From JBBRVP01 sp038246785 (GTDB taxonomy: Bacteria; Actinomycetota; Actinomycetes; Jiangellales; Jiangellaceae), in the NCBI GenBank assembly GCA_038246785.1, contig JBBRVP010000030.1, forward strand, positions 1-41,112: a stretch of 41,112 bases of DNA, in the 5' to 3' direction. The notes under the pieces are model-generated. The model did not search any database. It worked only from the letters and a program-made list of their open reading frames with translations, and was not told the origin of the DNA. A program made the translations under genes and the position numbers. How positions within the stretch are numbered: the stretch's first letter is position 1; every line of letters starts with the position of its first letter. This document shows positions 1 through 9,358 of this stretch, in pieces.

Positions 1-2805
1 CTGGATCTGGACCTGGAGGCCGACCTGGGGGTGGACACGGTCAAGCAGGCCGAGGTGTTCGCCGCGGTGCGGGAACGCTACGGGCTCGAACGTGACGACA
101 ACCTGTCGCTGCGGGAGTTCCCGACGCTGACCCACGTCATCGGCTGGGTGCGCGACAAGACCGGGATCCAGCCGGCCACGGCACCGGCTCAGGCCGGCCC
201 GGCAGCGGCCGGGGTCACGACAGCTGCGCCAGCCGAGCAGCCCGCACCAGGCGTGCACCCCACCACGGTGGCCGGCGACCTCGACGCCGTCGACCGCCTG
301 CCGCGGCGGATCCCCGTACCCGCTCTGCGTCCGGCGCTCGAGCAGTGCGTCCCGACCGATGTGTCCCTGGCGGAGGCCCGTGTCGTGGTCATGCGCGACG
401 AGGGAGGCGTGGCTGACGCTCTGATCAAGCGGCTCGGGAAGGCCGGCGCCACCGCGCTGACGCTCGAGCCAGGCGTGCCGACCGAGGAGCTCGTCGAGAC
501 CCTCACCGGCTGGCGCGCCGAGGGCCCGATCGCAGGGGTCTACTGGCTCGCCGCCCTCGACGACGAGGGCCCGCACGAGGAGCTCGACCTCGCCGGCTGG
601 CGGGAGGCGCTGCGTCGTCGCGTGACAGCGCTGTACACGACGATGCGGCTGCTGTACGACGACAGCCCGTTCCTGGTCACCGGCACCCGGCTCGGCGGCT
701 ACCACGGTTACGACGAGGCCGGCGCCACGTCACCGATGGGCGGCGCCGTCACCGGTTTCGCCAAGACCTACAAGCGCGAGCGGCCGGAGGCCCTCGTCAA
801 GGCGGTCGACGTGCCGGCCAGCCGGAAGACCGCCGCTCCGGCGGACCTCCTGCTCGAGGAGACCCTCCGCGACCCGGGCTGCGTCGAGGTCGGCCACGCC
901 GACGGCGGCCGCTGGGGCGTCGGCCTCGTCGAGCGTCCGTTCCCGCCGCAGGACGAGCCGCTGGAGGGCGGTCTGCAGCTGGGCTCGGACACTGTGGTCC
1001 TCGTCACCGGCGCCGCCGGCAGCATCGTTGCGGCGATCACCGCCGACCTGGCGGCCGCGTCCGGCGGGACGTTCCACCTGCTCGACCTCACGCCCGAGCC
1101 GGACTCGAGCGACCCCGACCTGCGGCGCTACGTCGAGGACCGGGACGGGTTCAAGAAGGTCGTCGCCGAGCGGCTCAAGGAGCAGGGCCAGCGGCCGACC
1201 CCGGTCGCGATCGACCGGGAGCTGGCGCGCTACGAACGCCTGGCCGCCGCCCTGACCGCCGTCGACTCGGTGCGCGACGCCGGCGGCACGGCGCACTACC
1301 ACTCCGTCGACCTGACCGACGCGGACGCCGTGGACGGGGTCGTCGAGCGGGTACGCCAGACCAGCGGGCACATCGACGTGCTGCTCCACGCCGCGGGCCT
1401 CGAGATCAGCAAGGCGCTCCCGGACAAGGAGCCCAAGGAGTTCGGGCTCGTGTTCGGGGTGAAGAGCGACGGCTGGTTCAACCTCCTGCACGCCGCCGCC
1501 GACATGCCGATCGGCGCCACGGTGGCGTTCTCCTCGGTCGCCGGCCGCTTCGGCAACGCCGGCCAGACCGACTACAGCGCCGCCAACGACCTGCTCTGCA
1601 AGATCGCGAGCAGTTTCCGGCGCAGCCGGCCCGGCACCCGCGCACTCGCCCTGGACTGGACCGCGTGGGGCGGCATCGGCATGGCCACCCGGGGCTCGAT
1701 CCCGAAGGTCATGGAGATGGCCGGCGTGCAGATGCTGCCGCCGGAGGCCGGCGTGGCGTGGATCCGCCGGGAGCTCACCGCGCACCCGTACGGCGGCGAG
1801 GTCGTCGTGGCCGGGGTCCTCGGCCGGATGGCGGAGGGCTACCACCCCTCCGGCGGTCTGGACACCGAGGCTTTCGACACCGCGCAGGCGGGCCCTCTGG
1901 TCGGGGAGGTCGTCGCGGCCGACGTCCACTCCGGCATCGTCGTGCGGACCCGGCTGGACCCGACCGAGCAGCCGTTCCTCGACGACCACCGCATCGACGG
2001 CACCCCGGTCCTGCCGGGCGTCATGGGCATGGAGGGATTCGCCGAGGTGGCCCGGCTGCTCGCGCCCGACCGCGCCGTCGTAGCCGTCGAGGGAGTCGAC
2101 TTCCGGGCCCCGGTGAAGTTCTACCGGGACGAGCCGCGCGCGCTGACGATCAGCGCGCAGCTGCGGCCCGACGGCGACGACCTCGTCGCCGACTGCCGCC
2201 TGGAGGCCGAGCGGACGCTGCCCGGCAGCGACGTCACCCAGCACACGCTGCACTTCACCGGCTCGGTCCGGCTGTCCCCGCAGCCGGCGCCGGCGGAGCA
2301 GCAGGACTCCGTGAGGCACGCTGCGGACGGCCGGGTCGCCTCGCACGACGAGGTCTACCGGCTCTACTTCCACGGACCGGCCTACCAGGTCGTGGCGGAG
2401 GGCTGGCGTGCCGACGGCGGGGCCGCGGCCCGCTTCGCCGACGGTTTGCCGCCGAACGCCCGCCCGGAGGGCTCGCCCACGGTCATCGGGCCGCGCCTGG
2501 CCGAGCTGTGCTTCCAGGCGTCCGGTCTCTGGGAGGCCGGTCAGGCGGGTCGGCTCGCGCTGCCGGCCCACGTCGACCGGGTCTCGGTTCTGGACCCGAC
2601 CGAGCAGGCGCCGGCCCCCGTGGTCGCCGTCGCCCGCGCGCGCGACGGCGACGGGGCGCTGGCGTTCGACTGCACGGTCACCGACGCCGAGGGCCATGTC
2701 CTGCTGCGCCTGCACGGCTACCGCACGGTGCCGATGCCGGGTGAGCTGCCCGACGACGTACGTGGCCCGCTCGCCGAAGCGATGGGAGAGGGAGCGCAGC
2801 AGTGA
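1..2805 (+). CDS. C-terminal part of a Pfa-like multidomain fatty acid/polyketide synthase (ACP-like, KR, DH)
   Basis: The frame is open from base 1, so the gene begins upstream and only its last 934 residues are seen. Residues 1-55 form an acyl-carrier-like helix bundle (LEADLGVDTVKQAEVF), with Thr at residue 13 where PUFA-synthase ACPs have the phosphopantetheine Ser (DSIK). A Pro/Ala linker follows. A ketoreductase/SDR region spans roughly residues 100-620, with a TGAAGS nucleotide motif and a catalytic FSSVAG...TDYSAAND segment. A hotdog dehydratase region (about 630-910) has DDHRIDG and FHGPAYQ motifs, as in PS-DH domains. KS and AT domains would be expected upstream. Such synthases make secondary lipids or polyketides from malonyl-type extenders. 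The stop overlaps the next gene by 4 bp (GTGA), so the carboxylase is translationally coupled. The product cannot be deduced from this part. Confidence 0.85.
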   Translation: MDLDLEADLGVDTVKQAEVFAAVRERYGLERDDNLSLREFPTLTHVIGWVRDKTGIQPATAPAQAGPAAAGVTTAAPAEQPAPGVHPTTVAGDLDAVDRLPRRIPVPALRPALEQCVPTDVSLAEARVVVMRDEGGVADALIKRLGKAGATALTLEPGVPTEELVETLTGWRAEGPIAGVYWLAALDDEGPHEELDLAGWREALRRRVTALYTTMRLLYDDSPFLVTGTRLGGYHGYDEAGATSPMGGAVTGFAKTYKRERPEALVKAVDVPASRKTAAPADLLLEETLRDPGCVEVGHADGGRWGVGLVERPFPPQDEPLEGGLQLGSDTVVLVTGAAGSIVAAITADLAAASGGTFHLLDLTPEPDSSDPDLRRYVEDRDGFKKVVAERLKEQGQRPTPVAIDRELARYERLAAALTAVDSVRDAGGTAHYHSVDLTDADAVDGVVERVRQTSGHIDVLLHAAGLEISKALPDKEPKEFGLVFGVKSDGWFNLLHAAADMPIGATVAFSSVAGRFGNAGQTDYSAANDLLCKIASSFRRSRPGTRALALDWTAWGGIGMATRGSIPKVMEMAGVQMLPPEAGVAWIRRELTAHPYGGEVVVAGVLGRMAEGYHPSGGLDTEAFDTAQAGPLVGEVVAADVHSGIVVRTRLDPTEQPFLDDHRIDGTPVLPGVMGMEGFAEVARLLAPDRAVVAVEGVDFRAPVKFYRDEPRALTISAQLRPDGDDLVADCRLEAERTLPGSDVTQHTLHFTGSVRLSPQPAPAEQQDSVRHAADGRVASHDEVYRLYFHGPAYQVVAEGWRADGGAAARFADGLPPNARPEGSPTVIGPRLAELCFQASGLWEAGQAGRLALPAHVDRVSVLDPTEQAPAPVVAVARARDGDGALAFDCTVTDAEGHVLLRLHGYRTVPMPGELPDDVRGPLAEAMGEGAQQ

Positions 2806-5800
2806 CCGAGATCCGCAGGCTGGCCATCGTCAACCGTGGCGAGGCGGCAATGCGCGCCCTCACCGCCGTGGCGGAGCTCAACCGGCAGGAAGCGTCGGCC
2901 GACCGGCACATCACCACGATTGCGCTCTACACGGACAGCGACGCCGGCTCGTGGTTCGTCCGTGAGGCCGACGAGGCGATCTGCCTCGGCTCGACGACCT
3001 ACCTCGACCCGACGGACGGCCACCGCAAGTCGCGCTACCTCGACGAGGCCGGCGTCGTCGCCGCCCTCAAGCACGCCGAGGTCGACGCGGTCTGGGTCGG
3101 CTGGGGCTTCGTGTCCGAGCGAGCGTCGTTCGCCCAGCGCTGCGAGGAGGCGGGGATCACCTTCGTCGGGCCGGACAGCGCCACGATCCGGTTGCTCGGC
3201 GACAAGGTGACCGCCAAGCGCATCGCTGAGAAGGCCGACGTCCCGGTCGTGCCGTGGAGCGGGGGGTCTGTCGACGACGTCGAGCAGGCGCGCGAAGCCG
3301 CCCAGCTGCTCGGCTACCCGGTCGTGCTCAAGGCGAGCGCGGGCGGCGGCGGGCGCGGCATCCGCGTGATCCGTGAGCCGGACGAGCTGCCGGCGGCGTT
3401 CAGCTCAGCCCGCTCCGAGGCGGAGCTGGCCTTCGGCGACCCCACCATGTTTCTCGAGCAGATGGTGCCGGCCGCGCGTCACGTCGAGGTTCAGTTGATC
3501 GCCGACCAGCACGGCACGGCCTGGGCGGTCGGCGTCCGCGACTGCAGCCTGCAGCGGCGCCACCAGAAGGTGATCGAGGAGTCGGCGTCGACGACCCTTG
3601 GACCGCAGGACGAGGAGGAGATCAAGGCGGCGGCCGTGCGGCTCGCGGTGGCCGTGGGCTACCGCGGCGCCGGCACTGTCGAGTTCCTCGTCGACCCCAC
3701 CACCCACGACTACCTGTTCATGGAGGTCAACACCCGGCTGCAGGTGGAGCACCCGGTGACCGAGGCCACGACCGGGCTCGACCTGGTGAAGCTGCAGCTA
3801 CACGTCGCCCAGGGGGGACGCCTCGAAGGCAGCCCGCCGGCAGTGCGCGGCCATGCTGTCGAGGCACGGCTGAACGCCGAGGACCCCGAGCAGGGCTTCG
3901 TCCCGGCCCCCGGGCTGATCTCTGCGCTTCGGCTGCCGACCGGCGCCGGGATCCGGGTCGACTCCGGGGTGCGCCAGGGCGACGAGATCTCGCCGGAGTT
4001 CGACTCGATGATCGCCAAGATCATCGCTTGGGGCGCCGACCGCGACGAGGCGCTCGCGCGGCTGCGCCGGGCGCTGGCCCAGAGCACGGCGGTCGTCGAG
4101 GCAGGCACCACCAACCGCGCCTTCCTGATCACCCTGCTCGACCGCCCCGAGGTCCACGCGGGGGAGTTCGACAACCGGTGGCTCGACCGGCTCACGGCCG
4201 AGGGCGGTCACCTGCCCACGCCGGCTCCGGTGCCGCTGCTCGTCGCCGCCGTCGAGGCCTACGACGCCGACCACGCCGGGGTGCAGGCCGCCTTCCACGT
4301 CGCAGCCGCCCGCGGTCGCCCGGAGGTGCCGACCGAGGTCGGCGCGCGCGTACAGCTGCGCTATGCCGGTGTCGGCTACCGGCTCGACGTCTACCGCACG
4401 TCCCCCGGAACCTACCGGGTGCGCTCGGGCAACGCGGTCGCCGACCTTGCGGTCGAGCGGCTCGACGACTACGAGCGGCGGGTGGTGTGCGGCGGGCGGA
4501 GCCATCGCGTGCTCGCGGTGGCGCAGAGTGCCAGCTTCCGCATCGAGGTCGACGGCACGGCGCACCAGGTGGTGCGCGACGACGGCGGCGTGGTCCGGGC
4601 GGGCTGGCCGGCGTTCGTCGTCAACGTGCGGGTTCAGTCGGGTGAGGAGGTCGTCGAGGGGTCGCCCCTCGTGGTGCTGGAGAGCATGAAGATGGAGTCC
4701 ACGGTCGTCGCGCCCTTCGGCGGCACCGTCGCCTCCGTCGACGTGGTGGCCAACGCCCAGGTCGACGCCGGGGCGCCGCTCGTGCGCATCCGCGCTGCCG
4801 GCAGCGCCGAGGCCGCCACGCAGGCCGGTGAGCCCGTCGACCTGTCCGGCCTGGCGGCCCGGCCCGCGGCCGGCACACCGCCGTGCGACCGCATCTTCGG
4901 CGCCCTGCAGAACTACCTGCTCGGCTACGACCTCGACGCCGCCGGTTTCAAGCGGCTGCTCGTCGAGCAGCGCCGGCTCGGTGAGGTGGCGCCGGCGGCC
5001 GATCCAGGTCTGCTGGCCTGCGAGGACGGCCTGCTCGACCTGTTCGCCGAGGTCGGTGCCCTCTACCGGCCGCGCGCGGAGACCCAGCCCGACGACGCGC
5101 TGACCGCGAGCAGCTCTCAGGAGTACGTGCTGGCCTTCCTCCAGTGGCTCGACGTCGACCGGGCGGGACTTCCCGATCCCTACGTCGAGCGCCTCGAGCG
5201 CGCCCTGGCCCGCTACGGCGTGCGGGGGCTGTCCCGTACGCCGGAGCTCGAGGCTGCGGTCATCTGGATGTTCCGCTCGTTCGCCCGGGTCGGGGAGCTC
5301 GTCCCCGTGGTCCTCGCGGTCCTCGAGCGACGGCTTCGCGCGCGCACGGTGCTCGAGCCGCTGGCCGACGTCGAGATGCGCGGCCGGCTGGACCGGCTGA
5401 CGGCGGCCACCCAGGGACGTCACCAGGCCGTGGCCGACCTGGCCCGCGACGTACGGTTCCACTACTTCGACGAGCCGGTCCTCCAGTCGCTGATCGACGA
5501 GGAGTACGCGACCACACTGCGCGCTCTCGACGACCTCGCCGCCGACCCGGACGGCCCCCAGCGAGCCCAGCAGATCGACGCGCTGGTGCGCTCCCCCCAG
5601 CCGCAGCGCGGAGAGTTGCTGCGCCGCTGGACCGGGAGCGCCGACGAGCCGTTCCACCGGGCACTGCTCGAGATCTATGCGCGCCGCTTCTACCGCACGC
5701 GCGAGCTGCGCGGCCTGCGCTTCGCCACCATCGGCGAGCATCTGCTCTGCTGCGCCGACTACGACTACGGCAACAAGCACATCCACCTCGTGGTCGGCTA

Positions 5801-8366
5801 CGCCCGGATGGACCTCCTGCCCGGACTGCTCGACGCGGTCGCCGAGCACCAGCGCGGCGAGGACTACCAGCGGCAGCTGGTCCTCGACGTGGCCAGCTGG
5901 CGGGTCGGCGAGCAGCCGGACGTCGACGCCACGTCCGCGGAGCTGGCCGGACTGCTGGCCGACGCGAGCTTCGACCGGCCGCCGTGGCGGGTCGACTTCA
6001 CCGTGACGAGCACCGTCGGTGAGGGGCCCGAGCACGTCCGGACCCAGCACGTGACGTTCCGCCCGCGCAGCGACGGCGGCTTCGGCGAGGACCGGATCTA
6101 CCGCAACCTGCACCCGATGCTCGCCAAGCGGCTGGACCTGTGGCGCTTCGCCAACTTCCAGCTCGACCGCCGCCGCTCCGCCGAGGACGTCTACCTCTTC
6201 CACGGCGTGGCCACGGAGAACCCGAAGGACCACCGGCTCTTCGCCCTGGCCGAGTTGCGCGACCTCACGGCCGTGCCCGACGCCGACGGGCGACCCACCT
6301 ATCCCTGGCTCGAGCGGCTGGGACTGCAGGCGCTCGCCGACATGCGCCAGGCGCTGGCGACGTACTCCCCGCGCGAGCGGCCGGTCGCCAACCGGATCGT
6401 GCTGTACGTGCGCCCGCCCTGGAACGTTCCTCCCGAGAGCTGGCCGACCCTGGCCGGGTCGCTCGCGCCCCTCGCCGAGGGAGCCGGGCTGGAGAAAGTG
6501 GTGCTCCGCGTCCAGATCCCGGAGCCGGACGGCACGCTGCGCGACGCCGTGCTGCAGGTCGAGGGTATGGGCAGCAGCGGGGTGACCGTGACCGAGCGCG
6601 CGCTCGGCGACGACCCGGTCCGCCCGTTGACGCGCTACCGGCAGAAGGTCCTGCGGGCGGAGCGGTTCGGGACACCGTACCCGTACGAGATCGTCCGGAT
6701 GCTCGCCGCGCCGCCAGGGTCGTCGGCAGGCTTCCCGCCCGGGCGCTTCGTCGAGCACGACCTCGACGCCGACGGCGACCTGGTGCCGGTCGAGCGCGAG
6801 CCCGGGCTCAACACCGCCAACGTGGTCGTGGGGCTGCTGACGAGCTACACCGACAAGGTGCCGGAGGGCATGACGCGGGTGGCGCTGCTCAGCGACCCGA
6901 CGCGGGGGCTGGGCAACCTGGCCGAGCCGGAGTGCCGGCGGATCATGGCCGGGCTCGACCTCGCCGAGCGCATGCGGGTGCCGCTGGAGTGGTTCGCGGT
7001 GTCCTCCGGCGCGCTCATCGCGATGGACAGCGGCACCGAGAACATGGACTACATCGCCGCGGTCCTCCGCCGGCTCATCGAGTACACGCAGGCCGGCGGC
7101 GAGGTCAACATCATCGTCACCGGCATCAACGTCGGCGGCCAGCCGTACTGGAACGCCGAGGCGACGATGCTCATGCACACCAAGGGCATCCTGGTCATGA
7201 CCCCGACCAGCGCGATGGTGCTCACCGGCAAGCAGGCTTTGGACTTCTCCGGTGGCGTGTCCGCGGAGGACAACTTCGGCATCGGCGGCTTCGACCGGGT
7301 CATGGGCCCGAACGGGCAGGGGCAGTACTGGGCGCCGACGTTCGAGGAGGCCTGCCAGGTCCTGCTGCGGCACTACGACCACAGCTATGTCGTGCCAGGC
7401 GAGCGCTTCCCGCGGCGCGCCTCGACGGCCGACCCCGTCGACCGCGACGTGCGCAGCGCTCCGCACACCACCATCCCGGGCAGCGACTTCCGGGTGGTGG
7501 GCGACGTCTTCTCCGACGAGCGCAACGCCGAGCGCAAGAGTGCGTTCGACATCCGCTCGGTCATGCGGGCGGTGACCGACGCGGACTCGACGCCGCTCGA
7601 GCGCTGGGGGCGCTGGCGCGGTGCCGAGACATCGGTGGTCTGGGACGCCCACGTCGGCGGCATCCCCGTGTGCATGCTGGGACTGGAGTCGAGGACGCTG
7701 GTGCGTCGCGGGTTCGTCCCGGCCGACGGGCCGTCGTCGTGGACGTCGGGCACGCTGTTCCCGCAGTCCTCGCGCAAGACCGCCCGGGCGATCAACTCGG
7801 CCAGCGGGAGCCGTCCGCTCGTCGTGCTCGCCAACCTGTCCGGGTTCGACGGCTCCCCGGAGTCGATGCGCCGCTGGCAGCTGGAGTACGGCGCCGAGAT
7901 CGGTCGGGCGATCACCAACTTCGACGGCCCGATCGTCTTCGTCGTCGTCTCCCGCTACCACGGCGGCGCGTTCGTCGTGTTCTCCAAGCAGCTCAACCCC
8001 GCGATGGAGATCGCGGCGGTGGAGGGCTCGTACGCGTCCGTGATCGGCGGCGCGCCCGCGGCGGCGACCGTGTTCGCCCGAGAGGTCAAGGCGCGCACCG
8101 ACAAGGACCCCCGGGTGGCGGCGCTGCGCGAGCAGATCGCGGCCGCCGGCGGTGACGTCGGCGCCCTGCGGGCCGAGCTCGTACGGGTGAGCGACGAGGT
8201 GCGTTCGGAGAAGCTCGGCGAGGTCGCCGACGAGTTCGACGCCATCCACACCATCCAGCGGGCGCAGGCTGTCGGCTCGGTCGACCAGATCATCCCGGCG
8301 GCGCAGCTGAGGCCCTACGTCATCGACGCGCTGGAACGGGGGATGGCCCTGGCCACTGCCGGCTGA
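2802..8366 (+). CDS. Single-chain acetyl/acyl-CoA carboxylase (BC-BCCP-central-CT), eukaryotic ACC-like
   Basis: This 1854-residue protein carries all the parts of an acyl-CoA carboxylase. Residues 1-460 are biotin carboxylase: a KASAGGGGRGIR ATP-grasp loop, EVNTRLQVEHPVTE and the C-terminal ARLNAEDP motif. The biotinyl domain has ESMKMES with the biotin Lys at residue 630. A central region of about 700 residues resembles the ACC-central domain. The carboxyltransferase half (about 1300-1780) includes GLGNLAEPE, TGINVGGQPYWNAEA and the second crotonase-like fold. Bacteria usually encode BC/BCCP and CT as separate subunits; this layout resembles eukaryotic ACC. GTG at 2802 overlaps the synthase stop, with GGAG upstream. 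It probably makes the malonyl-type extender for the upstream synthase. Pyruvate carboxylase is unlikely because the C-terminal half is a CT-type crotonase fold, not a DRE-TIM barrel. Confidence 0.9.
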   Translation: MTEIRRLAIVNRGEAAMRALTAVAELNRQEASADRHITTIALYTDSDAGSWFVREADEAICLGSTTYLDPTDGHRKSRYLDEAGVVAALKHAEVDAVWVGWGFVSERASFAQRCEEAGITFVGPDSATIRLLGDKVTAKRIAEKADVPVVPWSGGSVDDVEQAREAAQLLGYPVVLKASAGGGGRGIRVIREPDELPAAFSSARSEAELAFGDPTMFLEQMVPAARHVEVQLIADQHGTAWAVGVRDCSLQRRHQKVIEESASTTLGPQDEEEIKAAAVRLAVAVGYRGAGTVEFLVDPTTHDYLFMEVNTRLQVEHPVTEATTGLDLVKLQLHVAQGGRLEGSPPAVRGHAVEARLNAEDPEQGFVPAPGLISALRLPTGAGIRVDSGVRQGDEISPEFDSMIAKIIAWGADRDEALARLRRALAQSTAVVEAGTTNRAFLITLLDRPEVHAGEFDNRWLDRLTAEGGHLPTPAPVPLLVAAVEAYDADHAGVQAAFHVAAARGRPEVPTEVGARVQLRYAGVGYRLDVYRTSPGTYRVRSGNAVADLAVERLDDYERRVVCGGRSHRVLAVAQSASFRIEVDGTAHQVVRDDGGVVRAGWPAFVVNVRVQSGEEVVEGSPLVVLESMKMESTVVAPFGGTVASVDVVANAQVDAGAPLVRIRAAGSAEAATQAGEPVDLSGLAARPAAGTPPCDRIFGALQNYLLGYDLDAAGFKRLLVEQRRLGEVAPAADPGLLACEDGLLDLFAEVGALYRPRAETQPDDALTASSSQEYVLAFLQWLDVDRAGLPDPYVERLERALARYGVRGLSRTPELEAAVIWMFRSFARVGELVPVVLAVLERRLRARTVLEPLADVEMRGRLDRLTAATQGRHQAVADLARDVRFHYFDEPVLQSLIDEEYATTLRALDDLAADPDGPQRAQQIDALVRSPQPQRGELLRRWTGSADEPFHRALLEIYARRFYRTRELRGLRFATIGEHLLCCADYDYGNKHIHLVVGYARMDLLPGLLDAVAEHQRGEDYQRQLVLDVASWRVGEQPDVDATSAELAGLLADASFDRPPWRVDFTVTSTVGEGPEHVRTQHVTFRPRSDGGFGEDRIYRNLHPMLAKRLDLWRFANFQLDRRRSAEDVYLFHGVATENPKDHRLFALAELRDLTAVPDADGRPTYPWLERLGLQALADMRQALATYSPRERPVANRIVLYVRPPWNVPPESWPTLAGSLAPLAEGAGLEKVVLRVQIPEPDGTLRDAVLQVEGMGSSGVTVTERALGDDPVRPLTRYRQKVLRAERFGTPYPYEIVRMLAAPPGSSAGFPPGRFVEHDLDADGDLVPVEREPGLNTANVVVGLLTSYTDKVPEGMTRVALLSDPTRGLGNLAEPECRRIMAGLDLAERMRVPLEWFAVSSGALIAMDSGTENMDYIAAVLRRLIEYTQAGGEVNIIVTGINVGGQPYWNAEATMLMHTKGILVMTPTSAMVLTGKQALDFSGGVSAEDNFGIGGFDRVMGPNGQGQYWAPTFEEACQVLLRHYDHSYVVPGERFPRRASTADPVDRDVRSAPHTTIPGSDFRVVGDVFSDERNAERKSAFDIRSVMRAVTDADSTPLERWGRWRGAETSVVWDAHVGGIPVCMLGLESRTLVRRGFVPADGPSSWTSGTLFPQSSRKTARAINSASGSRPLVVLANLSGFDGSPESMRRWQLEYGAEIGRAITNFDGPIVFVVVSRYHGGAFVVFSKQLNPAMEIAAVEGSYASVIGGAPAAATVFAREVKARTDKDPRVAALREQIAAAGGDVGALRAELVRVSDEVRSEKLGEVADEFDAIHTIQRAQAVGSVDQIIPAAQLRPYVIDALERGMALATAG

Positions 8367-8369
8367 CGC

Positions 8370-8408
8370 CCCTTGCCCGGCTCTGCACTGGACCTCGTCG
8401 GGCGAGGG
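8370..8408. terminator. Stem-loop between convergent carboxylase and PPTase genes
   Basis: A 10-bp stem with one G-U pair (8370-8379 with 8399-8408) encloses a 19-nt loop. It fills the whole gap between two convergent stop codons, the usual place for a bidirectional terminator. There is no T tract, as is common in GC-rich actinobacteria. Confidence 0.5.
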
Positions 8409-9182
8409 TCAGCGAGCCGGCCACGGCGGCGCGACCGGCCGGCGCACCCACGAGTGGACCGGGACCGCGGCTGCCAGGTCGGCAGAGCCGGGCAGCACCT
8501 GCGGTGGCGGGACCGCTCCGTCGGCGGCGACGGTGAGCAGGAACGCCCCGTCGCGGCGCCACCAGCCGCTGAGCCGGCGGCCGCTCGGGGTGCCGACGTC
8601 GAGTCGCAGCCATCCGTGCGGTCCCGCGAGCGCGCCGTCCACCCTCACCTCCACGCTGCGGGTGTCGCGGCGCAGACCTACGCGCAGCACCTTGAGCGCG
8701 CTCTCCTTGGCCGACCAGAGCAGGTTGGCCGCGGCGTCTCGGTCCTCGGCGCCGGAGTGCCCGGTTACGTACGCCTGTTCGCCGGCGGTCAGGTAGTCGG
8801 CGACGAACCCGGCCGACCGCGACTCGACGACCTCGAGGTCGCAGCCCAGCCGCGACAGGTCCGAGCCGACCAGGCAGACCGCCCAGCCGGCGCGGTCGGT
8901 GAGCGAGACGTCGAGCCCGAGCGGTGCGCCGTCGATGAGCACGTACGGCGCCCCGCTGAGCCGGTTGGCCACCTCGATGCGGGCCAGGTCGGTCAGGCCG
9001 TTCCCGATGCCGGTGGCGGCGGCGACCGCCTGCTTGCCGGCCCAGCGCCGCAGGAGGTACTCCGTGCGCCGCTTGGTGAAGCGCATTCCAGCGGCCCGTG
9101 CGGCCTCCCGGGCGGTCAGCCAGCGGGGCTCCGCGGGCAGCTCGTGCTCGCCGCGGGCCAGCCAGCGCAGCGGGCCTGCCAT
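8409..9182 (-). CDS. Sfp-type 4'-phosphopantetheinyl transferase
   Basis: This 257-residue protein has the two signature blocks of the Sfp/AcpS superfamily: GCDLEVVESRS, with the acidic Mg/CoA-binding residues, and WSAKESALKVL, with the catalytic Glu and Lys. The family moves 4'-phosphopantetheine from CoA onto a conserved Ser of carrier proteins, turning apo- into holo-enzyme. It lies convergent to the synthase/carboxylase pair, so the likely client is the carrier array of the upstream synthase. ATG at 9182 was chosen because it is the first in-frame ATG before the conserved N-terminal part. Its promoter must lie in the 176-bp region shared with the divergent adhE. Confidence 0.88.
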   Translation of the reverse strand: MAGPLRWLARGEHELPAEPRWLTAREAARAAGMRFTKRRTEYLLRRWAGKQAVAAATGIGNGLTDLARIEVANRLSGAPYVLIDGAPLGLDVSLTDRAGWAVCLVGSDLSRLGCDLEVVESRSAGFVADYLTAGEQAYVTGHSGAEDRDAAANLLWSAKESALKVLRVGLRRDTRSVEVRVDGALAGPHGWLRLDVGTPSGRRLSGWWRRDGAFLLTVAADGAVPPPQVLPGSADLAAAVPVHSWVRRPVAPPWPAR

Positions 9183-9261
9183 GCCGGCAGCCTCGACAGG
9201 CGTGGTCCGGGCTGTCCAGGGGCGGACGGCCTCGCATCACCGCCGGGCGGCCCTCGTCCGG

Positions 9262-9303
9262 CGCAGGGGCGTTGTGCCCTACGGCGGGTCTTGCGCCCCT
9301 GCG
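9262..9303. promoter_or_regulatory. Perfect 10-bp inverted repeat upstream of adhE
   Basis: CGCAGGGGCG at 9262-9271 and its exact complement at 9294-9303 are separated by 22 nt. The repeat sits in the divergent PPTase/adhE promoter region and ends about 55 bp before the adhE ATG. It could be a dimeric regulator site or a 5'-UTR hairpin. It does not look like the TTGTGA-type Rex site often found at redox-controlled adhE genes. Confidence 0.4.
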
Positions 9304-9358
9304 TACGGTGGTCCGAGCCGGTCGAGGACCGGAGGTACCGGACGTATGGAGGCTGAAG

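Noticed and set aside
3798..8249. A very long open frame antisense to the carboxylase, and a similar one antisense to adhE (9116-11728)
   Set aside because: Both mirror strongly conserved sense genes and show only Arg/Gly/Ala/Val-rich sequence without domains. They are expected from GC-rich third-position bias.
2802..8366. Pyruvate carboxylase
   Set aside because: BC and BCCP are shared, but the C-terminal half is a carboxyltransferase of the crotonase fold (GLGNLAEPE, TGINVGGQPYW), not the DRE-TIM barrel of pyruvate carboxylase. BCCP also lies in the middle, not at the end.
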